Below, piece by piece: positions 45,472-53,287 of a stretch of 64,000 nt of DNA. The translations under genes were made by a program, and so were the position numbers. Positions within the stretch are counted from its first letter, which is position 1. The number at the start of each line of letters is the position of its first letter. A model generated the notes under the pieces. It was given only the letters and a program-made list of their open reading frames with translations, had not been told where the DNA came from and made no database searches. This stretch comes from Chitinimonas prasina (GTDB lineage: Bacteria > Pseudomonadota > Gammaproteobacteria > Burkholderiales > Chitinimonadaceae): assembly GCF_030160395.1 (NCBI RefSeq), contig NZ_BSOG01000007.1, positions 124,001 through 188,000 on the forward strand, given 5' to 3'.

Positions 45472-46596
45472 ATGTCCCGTTGCCTAGCCTACCTGCTGTT
45501 TGCCGTTGCCATGACCTTGGCAAACCTGCCGGTTGCCGCCGAGGCCAACCCGCCACGGCGGCTGGCCCTGGTCATAGGCAATGCCGACTACGTCCACGCG
45601 GGCAGCCTGCGCAATCCGCGCAATGATGCGGTGGATATCTGCGAGGCCTTGCGTCAGCAGGGCTTTACCCCAGTTTGCCTGGAGAATCTGCCGACGGCAG
45701 CCGTGCTGCAAGCCAGCATACGCGACTATGCTGCCAGCCTGGGGCCCGCCGATATCGGGGTGTTCTACTACGCCGGTCACGCAGTCCAGATCCATGGCGA
45801 CAACTACCTGATACCGACCGAGGCCACGCTGCGCTCGCTGGCGGCGCTGGAGATCGAAACCGTCAATCTGCGGGTGTTGATGCAGGCACTGGGCGAGGCA
45901 CGCAACAGCCTGAACCTGGTGGTGCTGGACGCTTGCCGGGACAACCCGTGGGCGGGGCAGCTCGGCCGCCAGGGCCTGGCCCGCATGGATGTCGTACCGG
46001 CGGGCACCATGGTGCTGTATGCCACGGGCGCCAATGAAGCCGCCTTTGACGGCAGCGGGCGAAACGGCACGCTCACCCGGCATTTTCTTCAGCACATTGC
46101 CACGCCCCGGCTGGGCATTGAGGACATGCTGAAGCGGGTAAGCCAGGGTGTGCAGGGTGAAACCCTGCTGGCCCTGGGACGTAAACAAGTACCCTATGTC
46201 TATACTTCGTTTACCGGCGAATTCTGCTTTGCCGGCTGCGCCTCCAAATCGGACCTGGTCGAGCTGCAGCGCCAGTACAGCGACAAGCAGGCGCTGGAAA
46301 ACCGGCTGGATGCAGCAGTGTTGGCGCGCGAAGCAGAGGGCCGCCGGCTGCGCGGTGAACTCGACCTCCTGGCGAGTAGCAATAGCAGCGACGAAACGGT
46401 ATTCAAGCGCAGCCAGCAGCTGCAGACACGGTATGAGGCCAACGAGCAGGCGGCAGCCCGTGTCAGGGCGGAGGCGTCGGCGACCCGGGCGATGCGGCAG
46501 CAACTGGCGTCGCAGATTGCCGAGCTGCAACGGCAGGCCAGCCAGGCGGAAGAAGCCAAGCGCACCAGCCGTTACCTGCCGCCGCCACCGCTATAG
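45472..46596 (+). CDS. Caspase-like protease (C14 family) with coiled-coil tail
   Basis: A 374-residue exported protein: signal peptide (LLFAVAMTLANLPVAA), then a caspase-type p20 domain (about residues 27-240) starting at RRLALVIGNADY. The catalytic pair is His103 in FYYAGHA and Cys155 in VVLDACRDNPW. Residues 255-360 are charged and Gln/Arg-rich, predicted coiled coil (LENRLDAAVLAREAEGRRL, QLASQIAELQRQASQAEEAK), and the end is PPPPL. A TTG at 45463 is an alternative start. It probably acts in the periplasm. The processed substrate is unknown. Confidence 0.88.
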   Translation: MSRCLAYLLFAVAMTLANLPVAAEANPPRRLALVIGNADYVHAGSLRNPRNDAVDICEALRQQGFTPVCLENLPTAAVLQASIRDYAASLGPADIGVFYYAGHAVQIHGDNYLIPTEATLRSLAALEIETVNLRVLMQALGEARNSLNLVVLDACRDNPWAGQLGRQGLARMDVVPAGTMVLYATGANEAAFDGSGRNGTLTRHFLQHIATPRLGIEDMLKRVSQGVQGETLLALGRKQVPYVYTSFTGEFCFAGCASKSDLVELQRQYSDKQALENRLDAAVLAREAEGRRLRGELDLLASSNSSDETVFKRSQQLQTRYEANEQAAARVRAEASATRAMRQQLASQIAELQRQASQAEEAKRTSRYLPPPPL

Positions 46597-46772
46597 TTCT
46601 GCGCTATCCAGCAGGCCTGTGAGCTGGCTCACAGCGGCCTGGCGGCAAGCTCCCCATACTGCATGCAATGGATCCAGGTCGGGCAAGGTGCCCCGCCACG
46701 ATCCGGGTTTGCCCGTGCTCACCCCGGCGTGTCCGGTGTCGCTGTCGGGGGGCCGTTCCGCTTGGACTACGC

Positions 46773-47903
46773 ATGCATACTACCTTGCCCTCCAACCTTT
46801 CCGTGACGCCGTTGTTGTCTGGCCAGCAGGTACAGTGCGGGGTGCAAGCGGCGCAACAGCTGCATACCCTGCAGTGCCTGAGGGGCCTGGCGGCGCTGAT
46901 GGTGCTGGTGTTTCACTGCGCCTTGCTGCTGGCACCATTTGCCGGCGCGCCCTTGCTGGGAGGCCTATTGGCAATAGGCAGCCTGGGGGTGGAGCTGTTC
47001 TTTGTACTCAGCGGGTTCATCATCATGTGGATGCATGGCGACGATATCGGTCGGCCCTATCGTGCCGGCGTCTACCTGCTCAAGCGGCTACTGCGCATCT
47101 ACCCACCTTACTGGGTGGTCTTGCTGCTGACGCTGGCCGCAAGTTGGTATCTGGGCACTCGCTGGGAGTGGCTGCGCCCGCTGATGGATATCGTGATACT
47201 GCACCCGGCCACGCCCGAACCCATGTTAGTTGGCATAGGTTGGACATTACGGTTTGAACTGGCCTTCTATCTGGTATTTGGCGTTCTGATACTGAATCGC
47301 AGCCTGGGCCTGTTCCTGATGGCGTCTTGGTTGCTGGGCATCATGTTGCTTGCCGGCAAGTTGGTCAGCATACCCTGGTCGGTGGCGTATCTATTCTCCA
47401 ACTATTCCTTGCTGTTCTTCTTTGGCATGGCGAGCGCCTTGTGGGCACGGTATGGTGCCACCAGCCCGGTGGGGCGCTGGCTGGTGGAGTACTCGGCGCC
47501 ACTGGCCGCCACATTGTGCTTCTGGCTGGCTGTCGCCTTCCTGCAATCGGGTAAGCCTATTGCCGAGGATGGCCTGGGCATCTCTGTTCTGGGGTTGGCC
47601 CTGGCCGTGCTGATGCAGGCCAGTCTGTCGCCTTATTGGGAAGCACGTAGCCGCAAACTGGTTTGGCTGGAAAAACTGGGTGATGCTTCCTATTCGATCT
47701 ATCTCACCCATATGGGTCTGCTGCTGCTGGCTGGGTTACCGGCATTTCGTTGGCTGCTGGGCCTGGGTTTGCCACAACAGCAAGGCCCCTGGCTGCTGGT
47801 GCTGCTGCTGGCCTGCCTGCTGTGTGTTGGCTGTGGTTTGCTCTTCCATCACTGGCTGGAACGGCCGCTGCTACGTTGGGGCAGGCGACGCCTGGGCGGG
47901 TGA
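46773..47903 (+). CDS. Acyltransferase family 3 membrane protein
   Basis: A 376-residue membrane enzyme with about ten helices. The N-terminal core reads LQCLRGLAALMVLVFHC with the active-site His, and FFVLSGFIIMW follows, which defines acyltransferase family 3 (OafA/NodX type). The motif RLLRIYPPYWVV continues it. Such proteins O-acetylate surface polysaccharides or peptidoglycan. The ATG at 46773 is chosen because the preceding 35 codons are Arg/Pro-rich and lack homology features. No glycan gene cluster adjoins it. Confidence 0.9.
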   Translation: MHTTLPSNLSVTPLLSGQQVQCGVQAAQQLHTLQCLRGLAALMVLVFHCALLLAPFAGAPLLGGLLAIGSLGVELFFVLSGFIIMWMHGDDIGRPYRAGVYLLKRLLRIYPPYWVVLLLTLAASWYLGTRWEWLRPLMDIVILHPATPEPMLVGIGWTLRFELAFYLVFGVLILNRSLGLFLMASWLLGIMLLAGKLVSIPWSVAYLFSNYSLLFFFGMASALWARYGATSPVGRWLVEYSAPLAATLCFWLAVAFLQSGKPIAEDGLGISVLGLALAVLMQASLSPYWEARSRKLVWLEKLGDASYSIYLTHMGLLLLAGLPAFRWLLGLGLPQQQGPWLLVLLLACLLCVGCGLLFHHWLERPLLRWGRRRLGG

Positions 47904-47919
47904 TGGGCAAGTCAGGCGC

Positions 47920-48033
47920 CCTCGAGCGTAGCGAGGTTCCCCGCCGGCGGGCGGGGGTAGGGGTGGGGCTATATCAAGGTGGAGCCGCTGCTTGAGATGC
48001 TCCTGGGGCTAGCGCCCGGGTTTCCCGGGTGCC
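47920..48033 (+). repeat. GC-rich intergenic repeat, copy 1
   Basis: About 114 bp with three hairpins: CCTCG...CGAGG, CCCCGCCGGCGGGCGGGG, and CCCGGG-TTT-CCCGGG. It is about 80 percent identical by eye to the copy at 50841-50956 and in the same orientation. It lies between the acyltransferase and the GGDEF-EAL gene. Confidence 0.85.
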
Positions 48034-48154
48034 AGATGGGCTGGTATCCCTGCGCTTCGGCTGGCAAGGGCAAGTCAGGCTCCTACCCAACTCGGCAGGC
48101 TTGGCTATAGTTGCCTTGAGCTGTGCCGTTTGTAGGCGTAGCCACGGAGGCGAC

Positions 48155-50773
48155 TTGAACCCCCAGCAGAGATTACCCAGCCAGACGCTGCATCGATATG
48201 TGCTCAGCATGATGTTGCTGATCGCGTTGCTGATCGGTGGCCTGGCATGGCTGCTTTGGCGAACGGCTGTGCGCCAGAACGAGGTTGCGGTGGCGGCCGA
48301 GCAGGCCTTGGTGATGGCGCTGCTGGACGCCTCCAAGCGCCAGCTGCCGGCCAGCTTGTCAGACTATGCCTTGTGGGATGACATGTATGCCAAGGTGGGC
48401 ATGCCGGCACAGCCGGATCTGGCATGGTTTGACGACGGAACGACCGAGACCATACACACCAAGCTCAAGATAGATCTGATGCTCTTGGCCGAGGGTGACC
48501 GCCGTGTATTGCGCCTGATGCTGCGCGGTGAGTTGAGAGATGGCGCCGAGTTCGAACTGGATCGCCTGCCAGCCTGGCGTGCCTTGCTGAGTGAAGCCAG
48601 GGCGGCGGCGGCCGGCAAGGAAGTCAGCCGTGACCTGCGCTGGGGCGACCATGCCTATTGGGTAACTGCCTTACGGGTGCAGCCCCAGGACGTTACGAAA
48701 TACGCCAAGCTGCGCGCTGATCGGGTATTAGTCTTCGCCCGCAAGCTGGACGTGGCACGAGTGGCTGATGTGCTGTCGCAGCAACGGCTGGACGGATTGA
48801 CCTTGAGACGCGAGCCGGTGGCGGGTGGGGCCTATGTGGCGCTGACGCAAGTTGACGGTGTGCAGGGGCGCTATGTTGTCTGGTGGCCGAAGCAGAGCGG
48901 CAGTGCGTTTGTCCATGCTCTGCTGGTGCCAGCCGGGTTGCTGGTGATGTTGATACTGTTGCTGGGGTGGGGACTATTGCGTGACGCAAGGCTCCGTCAG
49001 CGAGCGTTGAGTCGGGCAATGGCCAGTCAGGCGCAGATGCGCGCCGCCAATGTCGCCCTGGTTGCGCTGACCTATGCCCACCACCATGGCTCGGATGCCA
49101 CTGACGCAGATTACTGGCAGCGCTTTGCCATTACTCTGGGTAAGGCCATCCGTGCGCAGCGGGTCAGTCTGCTGCGCCATGATGCGCAGGTGGATACGGC
49201 GCTGGCCGATATCGATATCGCCAGCCAGTCTGCTTGGCCGGGGCCGGCAGGGCCGCAGCGGACAAACAACCCCAGGCTGCTCGCGCAGGAATACCTGATG
49301 CTGGAGGATGCACCGCAGGCGCGCGCCCGCGCGGCCGTGATACGTGGTGGTCGCCTGGTGGGCGAGGTGCTGGTGGAGCGCGAGGCCGGAACACAGTGGT
49401 TGCAAGACGAGGGTAACTTTTTGGTGGCCGCGGCCGCATTGGTGGCCTTGTCGCTGGAAACCTCCAGTCGGCGGGATGTGGAGCGGCATCTGCATAAGCA
49501 GGTGTATTTCGATCCGCTAACCGGACTCTCGAGCGCCTTGCGCCTTAGCGAGGAACTGTTGCTGCGGCGGCAGGACTGGAGTGGCATGGTGGTGGTGGCT
49601 GTGCTGCGGCTGGAAGAACTGGAAGATATCAACCTGCTGTATGGTCGCGAGGCAGGCGATACGGTGCTGCGCACCACGGCAGCACGCCTGAGCGCTGTGT
49701 TGCAAGCCGATGAACTGGCGGCCCGCAGCGGCGGCAAGCGTTTTGACCTGTTGCTTTACGCAGGCCAAGCTGCGTCCGGGCATGCACGCCTTAGCAGCCT
49801 GTTAGTGCAATTGACCGAGCCCATCATGGTGGGCACCCAGCAGTTCAGGCCACAATGCCGGGTGGGCGCTGTGTTGTGCGAAGCAAAGGAGCTGGGTGCG
49901 GCACGGTTGCAGGAGGCCTGCCTGGCACTAGACCAGGCCCAGCAGGGCGGACGAGATAGGTTGGTCTGGTATGACCAGACGCTGCGAGCGCTGGCGGAGC
50001 GACGGCTGGCTTTGCTGCAGGCGCTGCGCCGTGCGTTGGTGCAGGGGGGCTTGAGCCTGGCTTACCAGCCTTTTGTCGATGCCGCCAGTCGCCAGCCGGT
50101 GGGCGCCGAGGTGTTGCTGCGCTGGCGCGACAGCGAGTTCGGCGTGGTGTCACCAGCCGAGTTTGTCCCGCTGGCAGAAGAAGGTGGGCTGATACTGGAA
50201 CTGGGTGATTGGGTGATGGAGACCGCCATGGCGCAGCTGCAGCAGTGGCAGAGCCAGCTGCCGGTTCCCTTGCGGCTGGCGATTAATCTCTCGCCCAGGC
50301 AGTTGGAAGACGAGAAGTTGGCCATCCGGCTATTTGCCGCCATGGCCAGGCATCAGGTGACTTGCTCCGCCGTGGAGTTCGAGGTGACCGAAGGGCTGGC
50401 ACTCGAGACATCGACCGCCATCACGGCCAATCTGCAGGCTTTTCAGGCGGCGGACATCGATATCGCCATAGACGACTTTGGCACGGGCTACGCCACATTC
50501 AGTTTCCTGCGGCGCTACAAGGTGCAGAAGATCAAGCTGGACAAGCTGTTCATCGATGGCTTGCATGACCACAGCACCCGCTTGCTGGTGCGCAGCATGA
50601 TTACCATGGCCAGCGGCCTGGGCGCGCAGGTAACGGCCGAGGGGGTAGAGCAGGATGCCCAGTGGCGCATGTTGCAGGATATGGGTTGCGACTATATACA
50701 GGGCTATTTCTTTGCCCGCCCCATGCCGGCTGAGGACTTTACCGCCTGGGTGGTGGACCAACAGGGTCAATGA
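48155..50773 (+). CDS. CHASE4-GAF-GGDEF-EAL c-di-GMP phosphodiesterase
   Basis: An 872-residue membrane receptor: helix (LLIALLIGGLAWLLW), periplasmic CHASE4 domain (SDYALWDDMY near residue 70), second helix near 275, a GAF-like domain (about 310-455), then GGDEF and EAL domains. The GGDEF active site is degenerate (SGGKRFD), so it should not make c-di-GMP. The EAL domain keeps EVLLRW, NLSPRQ, the IDDFGTGYA loop and Lys in KIKLDK, so it should hydrolyse it. The start is TTG at 48155 behind GGAGG; the ORF upstream reads into the repeat and is rejected. Confidence 0.9.
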   Translation: MNPQQRLPSQTLHRYVLSMMLLIALLIGGLAWLLWRTAVRQNEVAVAAEQALVMALLDASKRQLPASLSDYALWDDMYAKVGMPAQPDLAWFDDGTTETIHTKLKIDLMLLAEGDRRVLRLMLRGELRDGAEFELDRLPAWRALLSEARAAAAGKEVSRDLRWGDHAYWVTALRVQPQDVTKYAKLRADRVLVFARKLDVARVADVLSQQRLDGLTLRREPVAGGAYVALTQVDGVQGRYVVWWPKQSGSAFVHALLVPAGLLVMLILLLGWGLLRDARLRQRALSRAMASQAQMRAANVALVALTYAHHHGSDATDADYWQRFAITLGKAIRAQRVSLLRHDAQVDTALADIDIASQSAWPGPAGPQRTNNPRLLAQEYLMLEDAPQARARAAVIRGGRLVGEVLVEREAGTQWLQDEGNFLVAAAALVALSLETSSRRDVERHLHKQVYFDPLTGLSSALRLSEELLLRRQDWSGMVVVAVLRLEELEDINLLYGREAGDTVLRTTAARLSAVLQADELAARSGGKRFDLLLYAGQAASGHARLSSLLVQLTEPIMVGTQQFRPQCRVGAVLCEAKELGAARLQEACLALDQAQQGGRDRLVWYDQTLRALAERRLALLQALRRALVQGGLSLAYQPFVDAASRQPVGAEVLLRWRDSEFGVVSPAEFVPLAEEGGLILELGDWVMETAMAQLQQWQSQLPVPLRLAINLSPRQLEDEKLAIRLFAAMARHQVTCSAVEFEVTEGLALETSTAITANLQAFQAADIDIAIDDFGTGYATFSFLRRYKVQKIKLDKLFIDGLHDHSTRLLVRSMITMASGLGAQVTAEGVEQDAQWRMLQDMGCDYIQGYFFARPMPAEDFTAWVVDQQGQ

Positions 50774-50840
50774 CCTGGGCGCCTTGCCCTTCATTCGGCA
50801 AGGTTGCGAACGATACTGCGAAGAAACCTTGAGCAGGCCA

Positions 50841-50956
50841 CCTCGAGCGTCAGCGAGGTGCCCCGCCGGCGGGCGGGGTGTAGGGGTGGGGTTCAATCAA
50901 GGGAGAGCTGCTGTTTGAGTTGCTGCAATGGTCAGCACCCGGGTTACCCGGGTGCC
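50841..50956 (+). repeat. GC-rich intergenic repeat, copy 2
   Basis: Direct copy of the element at 47920-48033, with the same three hairpins. CCCGGG-TTA-CCCGGG at 50938-50952 closes it. The two copies flank the GGDEF-EAL gene and lie in its 3' and 5' neighbouring gaps. In the 231-bp gap 50774-51004 nothing else was seen. Confidence 0.85.
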
Positions 50957-51004
50957 TGCGCTGCGCTTAAGCACACGCTACCGCCTGCCTATGAATACCA
51001 GACT

Positions 51005-53029
51005 CTAACAACCACAGGTCGCCAGGAAGCTGCTGGCTGGGCCCACCGCCAGGATATCTGGACCGAAGTCAGGGCCATAGACATACACGATGCCGTTAGC
51101 CAGCCCCAGGTAGTAGCCCTTGGCATAGGCACGAGCCGTGTAGATGTCGATCTGCTGGCTGGTCGCTGCCGGACTGAAATATTGCGGGTAGGTACGCTCG
51201 GCCCAGTTCATCAGCCTCTCGGCCTCAGACGGCGTGGGCTTGGTGCCGCCCACTGCGGCTACTTCCAGGCCAGGGCCCCAGTCGCCGAAGGTGTTGTACA
51301 TGCCGGGCCGTACCTGCAACAGTGCCTTGCCGATGGTGGGCGGGGTGTAGTTGAAGGCATTACTGGCGACTGTGGCGGGGCTGCCGGGCGATGAAGCCGC
51401 GACGCCGCTGAGGGCGATGTTGTCCAGGTACCAGCCGGTGCCCTTGCTGGCCTGCGGATAGAAGCTGCCCACCGAGAAGGCATAGCGGAAGCGCAGTTGT
51501 GCAGTACGGCCGGCATATTGGGCCAGCGAGATATCGCGCACCGTGAAGCTGCTCTCGGCCTTGCCGTTGCCGGCCTGTTGATACACGGCAGTCCAGCTGG
51601 CGCCGTCGTCCAACGAGAGCTCGACCTTGGCGTGCTGGTCGCTGGTCGCCAGGCCCAGGCGGCTGGCAAAGCTGAGGCTGGCGCCGCGCTCTATGTAGAA
51701 CGGCTGCGTCAGCGTCATGGTCTGGTCGGTGGCCTTGAGATGGGCCAGGTGAAACGATGCCGCACCACTGGCAACCAGATCGCCCTGCACCACGTTGTAG
51801 CCGGCTGAAGTGGACAGGCTGAAGTTGCCGCTGCCGGACTCGGCTCCATCGTTCAGGCTGAAGGGGGTGAGCGAGATTGGCCGCCACTGGTAGGCGGTGG
51901 CGCCCGGTACGGCCTCGAACTGGTAGGGCGTGGCCTGCCCGACGAAGGGTGAGGCGCTGCCCGTGGGTACGGGCGTTATGTCACCCGTGCCTGCCACATC
52001 GGGGTCATAGACGGTGACGGCATAGTTGAAGGTGCGCGTCGCACCGCCCACCTTCACATTGCCTATGGTCACGTTGTAGGTAGTATCGGCCGTCGGCTTG
52101 GGCAGGTTGACGCCATCGCGGGTGCCAGCAGGGAACCAAACCAGGGTGTTGTCGCCATAGCCATTGGCCACGGGTTCCAGCTTGACCGGCCCCATGGCAC
52201 TGCCGTTCTGGGTCATGGTTACGGTGGCTGTCGAGAAATCGGCTTTGGGATAAGAGAACGACCAGCGAGGATACACCGTGGTGTAGGGCACATATCCCTT
52301 GGGTGGCCAGGCTACGAAGTCATCGCGCACGGCGGGGCGGGCGCCCCACATATTGCCGTCGAACACCCACAGCGTATTGCTGCTGGTGCCGGCAATGCTG
52401 CCATCCACATCGCCGGTGCCCATGAACTGTGTTTGTGGATACAGTATCCACCGGCGGTGGCCCACGGCTGCATTGTTGCCGCCGCCATCGCTGATATAAC
52501 CGTTGGCAATGGCGCCGGGGCCGAAGTTGCCCAGGGCGATATTGCCATTGCCGGCTGCATCAGCCCCCCCGCTTGTGTAGCACAGCCAGTTGGTGGGGGG
52601 GGAATGGCTCAGCGACTTGTTGGCTGCCATCATCAGTGCAGCTTGTTGTGCCTTGGCGTTGAAGCTGGGATCGAAGGAGACTGCCGCCGGTATGCCGCTC
52701 ATGGCGCGGAACCAGTTGATACGGCGCAGTATGGCGCCTTTGAAATCGGCAGTGGTGTCGCCGGCATTGCAGGCCGCCAAGTTGCCATTCCAGCCACTGG
52801 GCACACCGTTGGAAGAGGAAAATACCGTACGGTAGAACAGTCGCGACATCGCCCGGCTGGTGGGGTCGACGCTATAGCCTGTTCCCGCCTGCGCCGACTG
52901 GATGCGCACGGTATGTTCCATCTCGGCGATGGAGGCAGGAAAGCGCGGTGCGGGGTAATCGGCAGGTGCGGGCTGGACAGCGATCGTAGCGGCGTTCGCC
53001 GTGCTGAGTAACAGTACGGTGGCAAGCAT
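51005..53029 (-). CDS. Large secreted CAP-domain protein
   Basis: A 674-residue exported protein (signal LATVLLLSTANA). Residues about 95-220 form a CAP/SCP-like domain (RRINWFRAMSGIPAAVSFD, SHSPP, AAVGHRRWILYP). A long beta-rich region follows, with Ig-like features and a jelly-roll-like segment (LDDGASWTAVYQQAG, GWYLDNIALSG). The last 80 residues (MNWAERTYPQYFSP, YYLGLANGIVYVYGP) repeat a module I recognise from other betaproteobacterial secreted proteins, ending in CGC. The ATG at 53029 follows AGGAACC; a TTG one codon earlier also fits. The function is unknown; adhesion or extracellular binding is plausible. Confidence 0.8.
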   Translation of the reverse strand: MLATVLLLSTANAATIAVQPAPADYPAPRFPASIAEMEHTVRIQSAQAGTGYSVDPTSRAMSRLFYRTVFSSSNGVPSGWNGNLAACNAGDTTADFKGAILRRINWFRAMSGIPAAVSFDPSFNAKAQQAALMMAANKSLSHSPPTNWLCYTSGGADAAGNGNIALGNFGPGAIANGYISDGGGNNAAVGHRRWILYPQTQFMGTGDVDGSIAGTSSNTLWVFDGNMWGARPAVRDDFVAWPPKGYVPYTTVYPRWSFSYPKADFSTATVTMTQNGSAMGPVKLEPVANGYGDNTLVWFPAGTRDGVNLPKPTADTTYNVTIGNVKVGGATRTFNYAVTVYDPDVAGTGDITPVPTGSASPFVGQATPYQFEAVPGATAYQWRPISLTPFSLNDGAESGSGNFSLSTSAGYNVVQGDLVASGAASFHLAHLKATDQTMTLTQPFYIERGASLSFASRLGLATSDQHAKVELSLDDGASWTAVYQQAGNGKAESSFTVRDISLAQYAGRTAQLRFRYAFSVGSFYPQASKGTGWYLDNIALSGVAASSPGSPATVASNAFNYTPPTIGKALLQVRPGMYNTFGDWGPGLEVAAVGGTKPTPSEAERLMNWAERTYPQYFSPAATSQQIDIYTARAYAKGYYLGLANGIVYVYGPDFGPDILAVGPASSFLATCGC

Positions 53030-53189
53030 CAAGGTGGTTCCTGCAATGACAATTGCATGAAATGTATCACCTTGGCTGCTGGTGATACAGCCCGTTTTCG
53101 CGTCAGGCTGTGGCGGTGTGGCAGTTGGGCGGCGCCAAGCCTTGCTGTAGGCCGAGACCAGTGGGTGCGGGCGGAATGGTTACAAATAA

Positions 53190-53219
53190 CAAAGCGCCGA
53201 TGTTGCCATCGGCGCTTTG
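53190..53219 (-). terminator. Terminator after malate synthase
   Basis: CAAAGCGCCGATG and CATCGGCGCTTTG form a perfect 13-bp stem with a TTGC loop. On the minus strand it is followed by TTATTTG. It lies 68 bases after the glcB stop and also serves as the left limit of the CAP-protein gene region. Confidence 0.9.
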
Positions 53220-53287
53220 TCGTTACCGGTCTCGCCTTGCATGGGCAGGTGTGCGGGCCTGGGCGGCCCGCATCCCAGCCATGGCGG

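Noticed and set aside
48029-48154. Longer start of the GGDEF-EAL protein
   Set aside because: The frame runs into the GC-rich repeat and lacks a ribosome site, whereas TTG 48155 has GGAGG in place.
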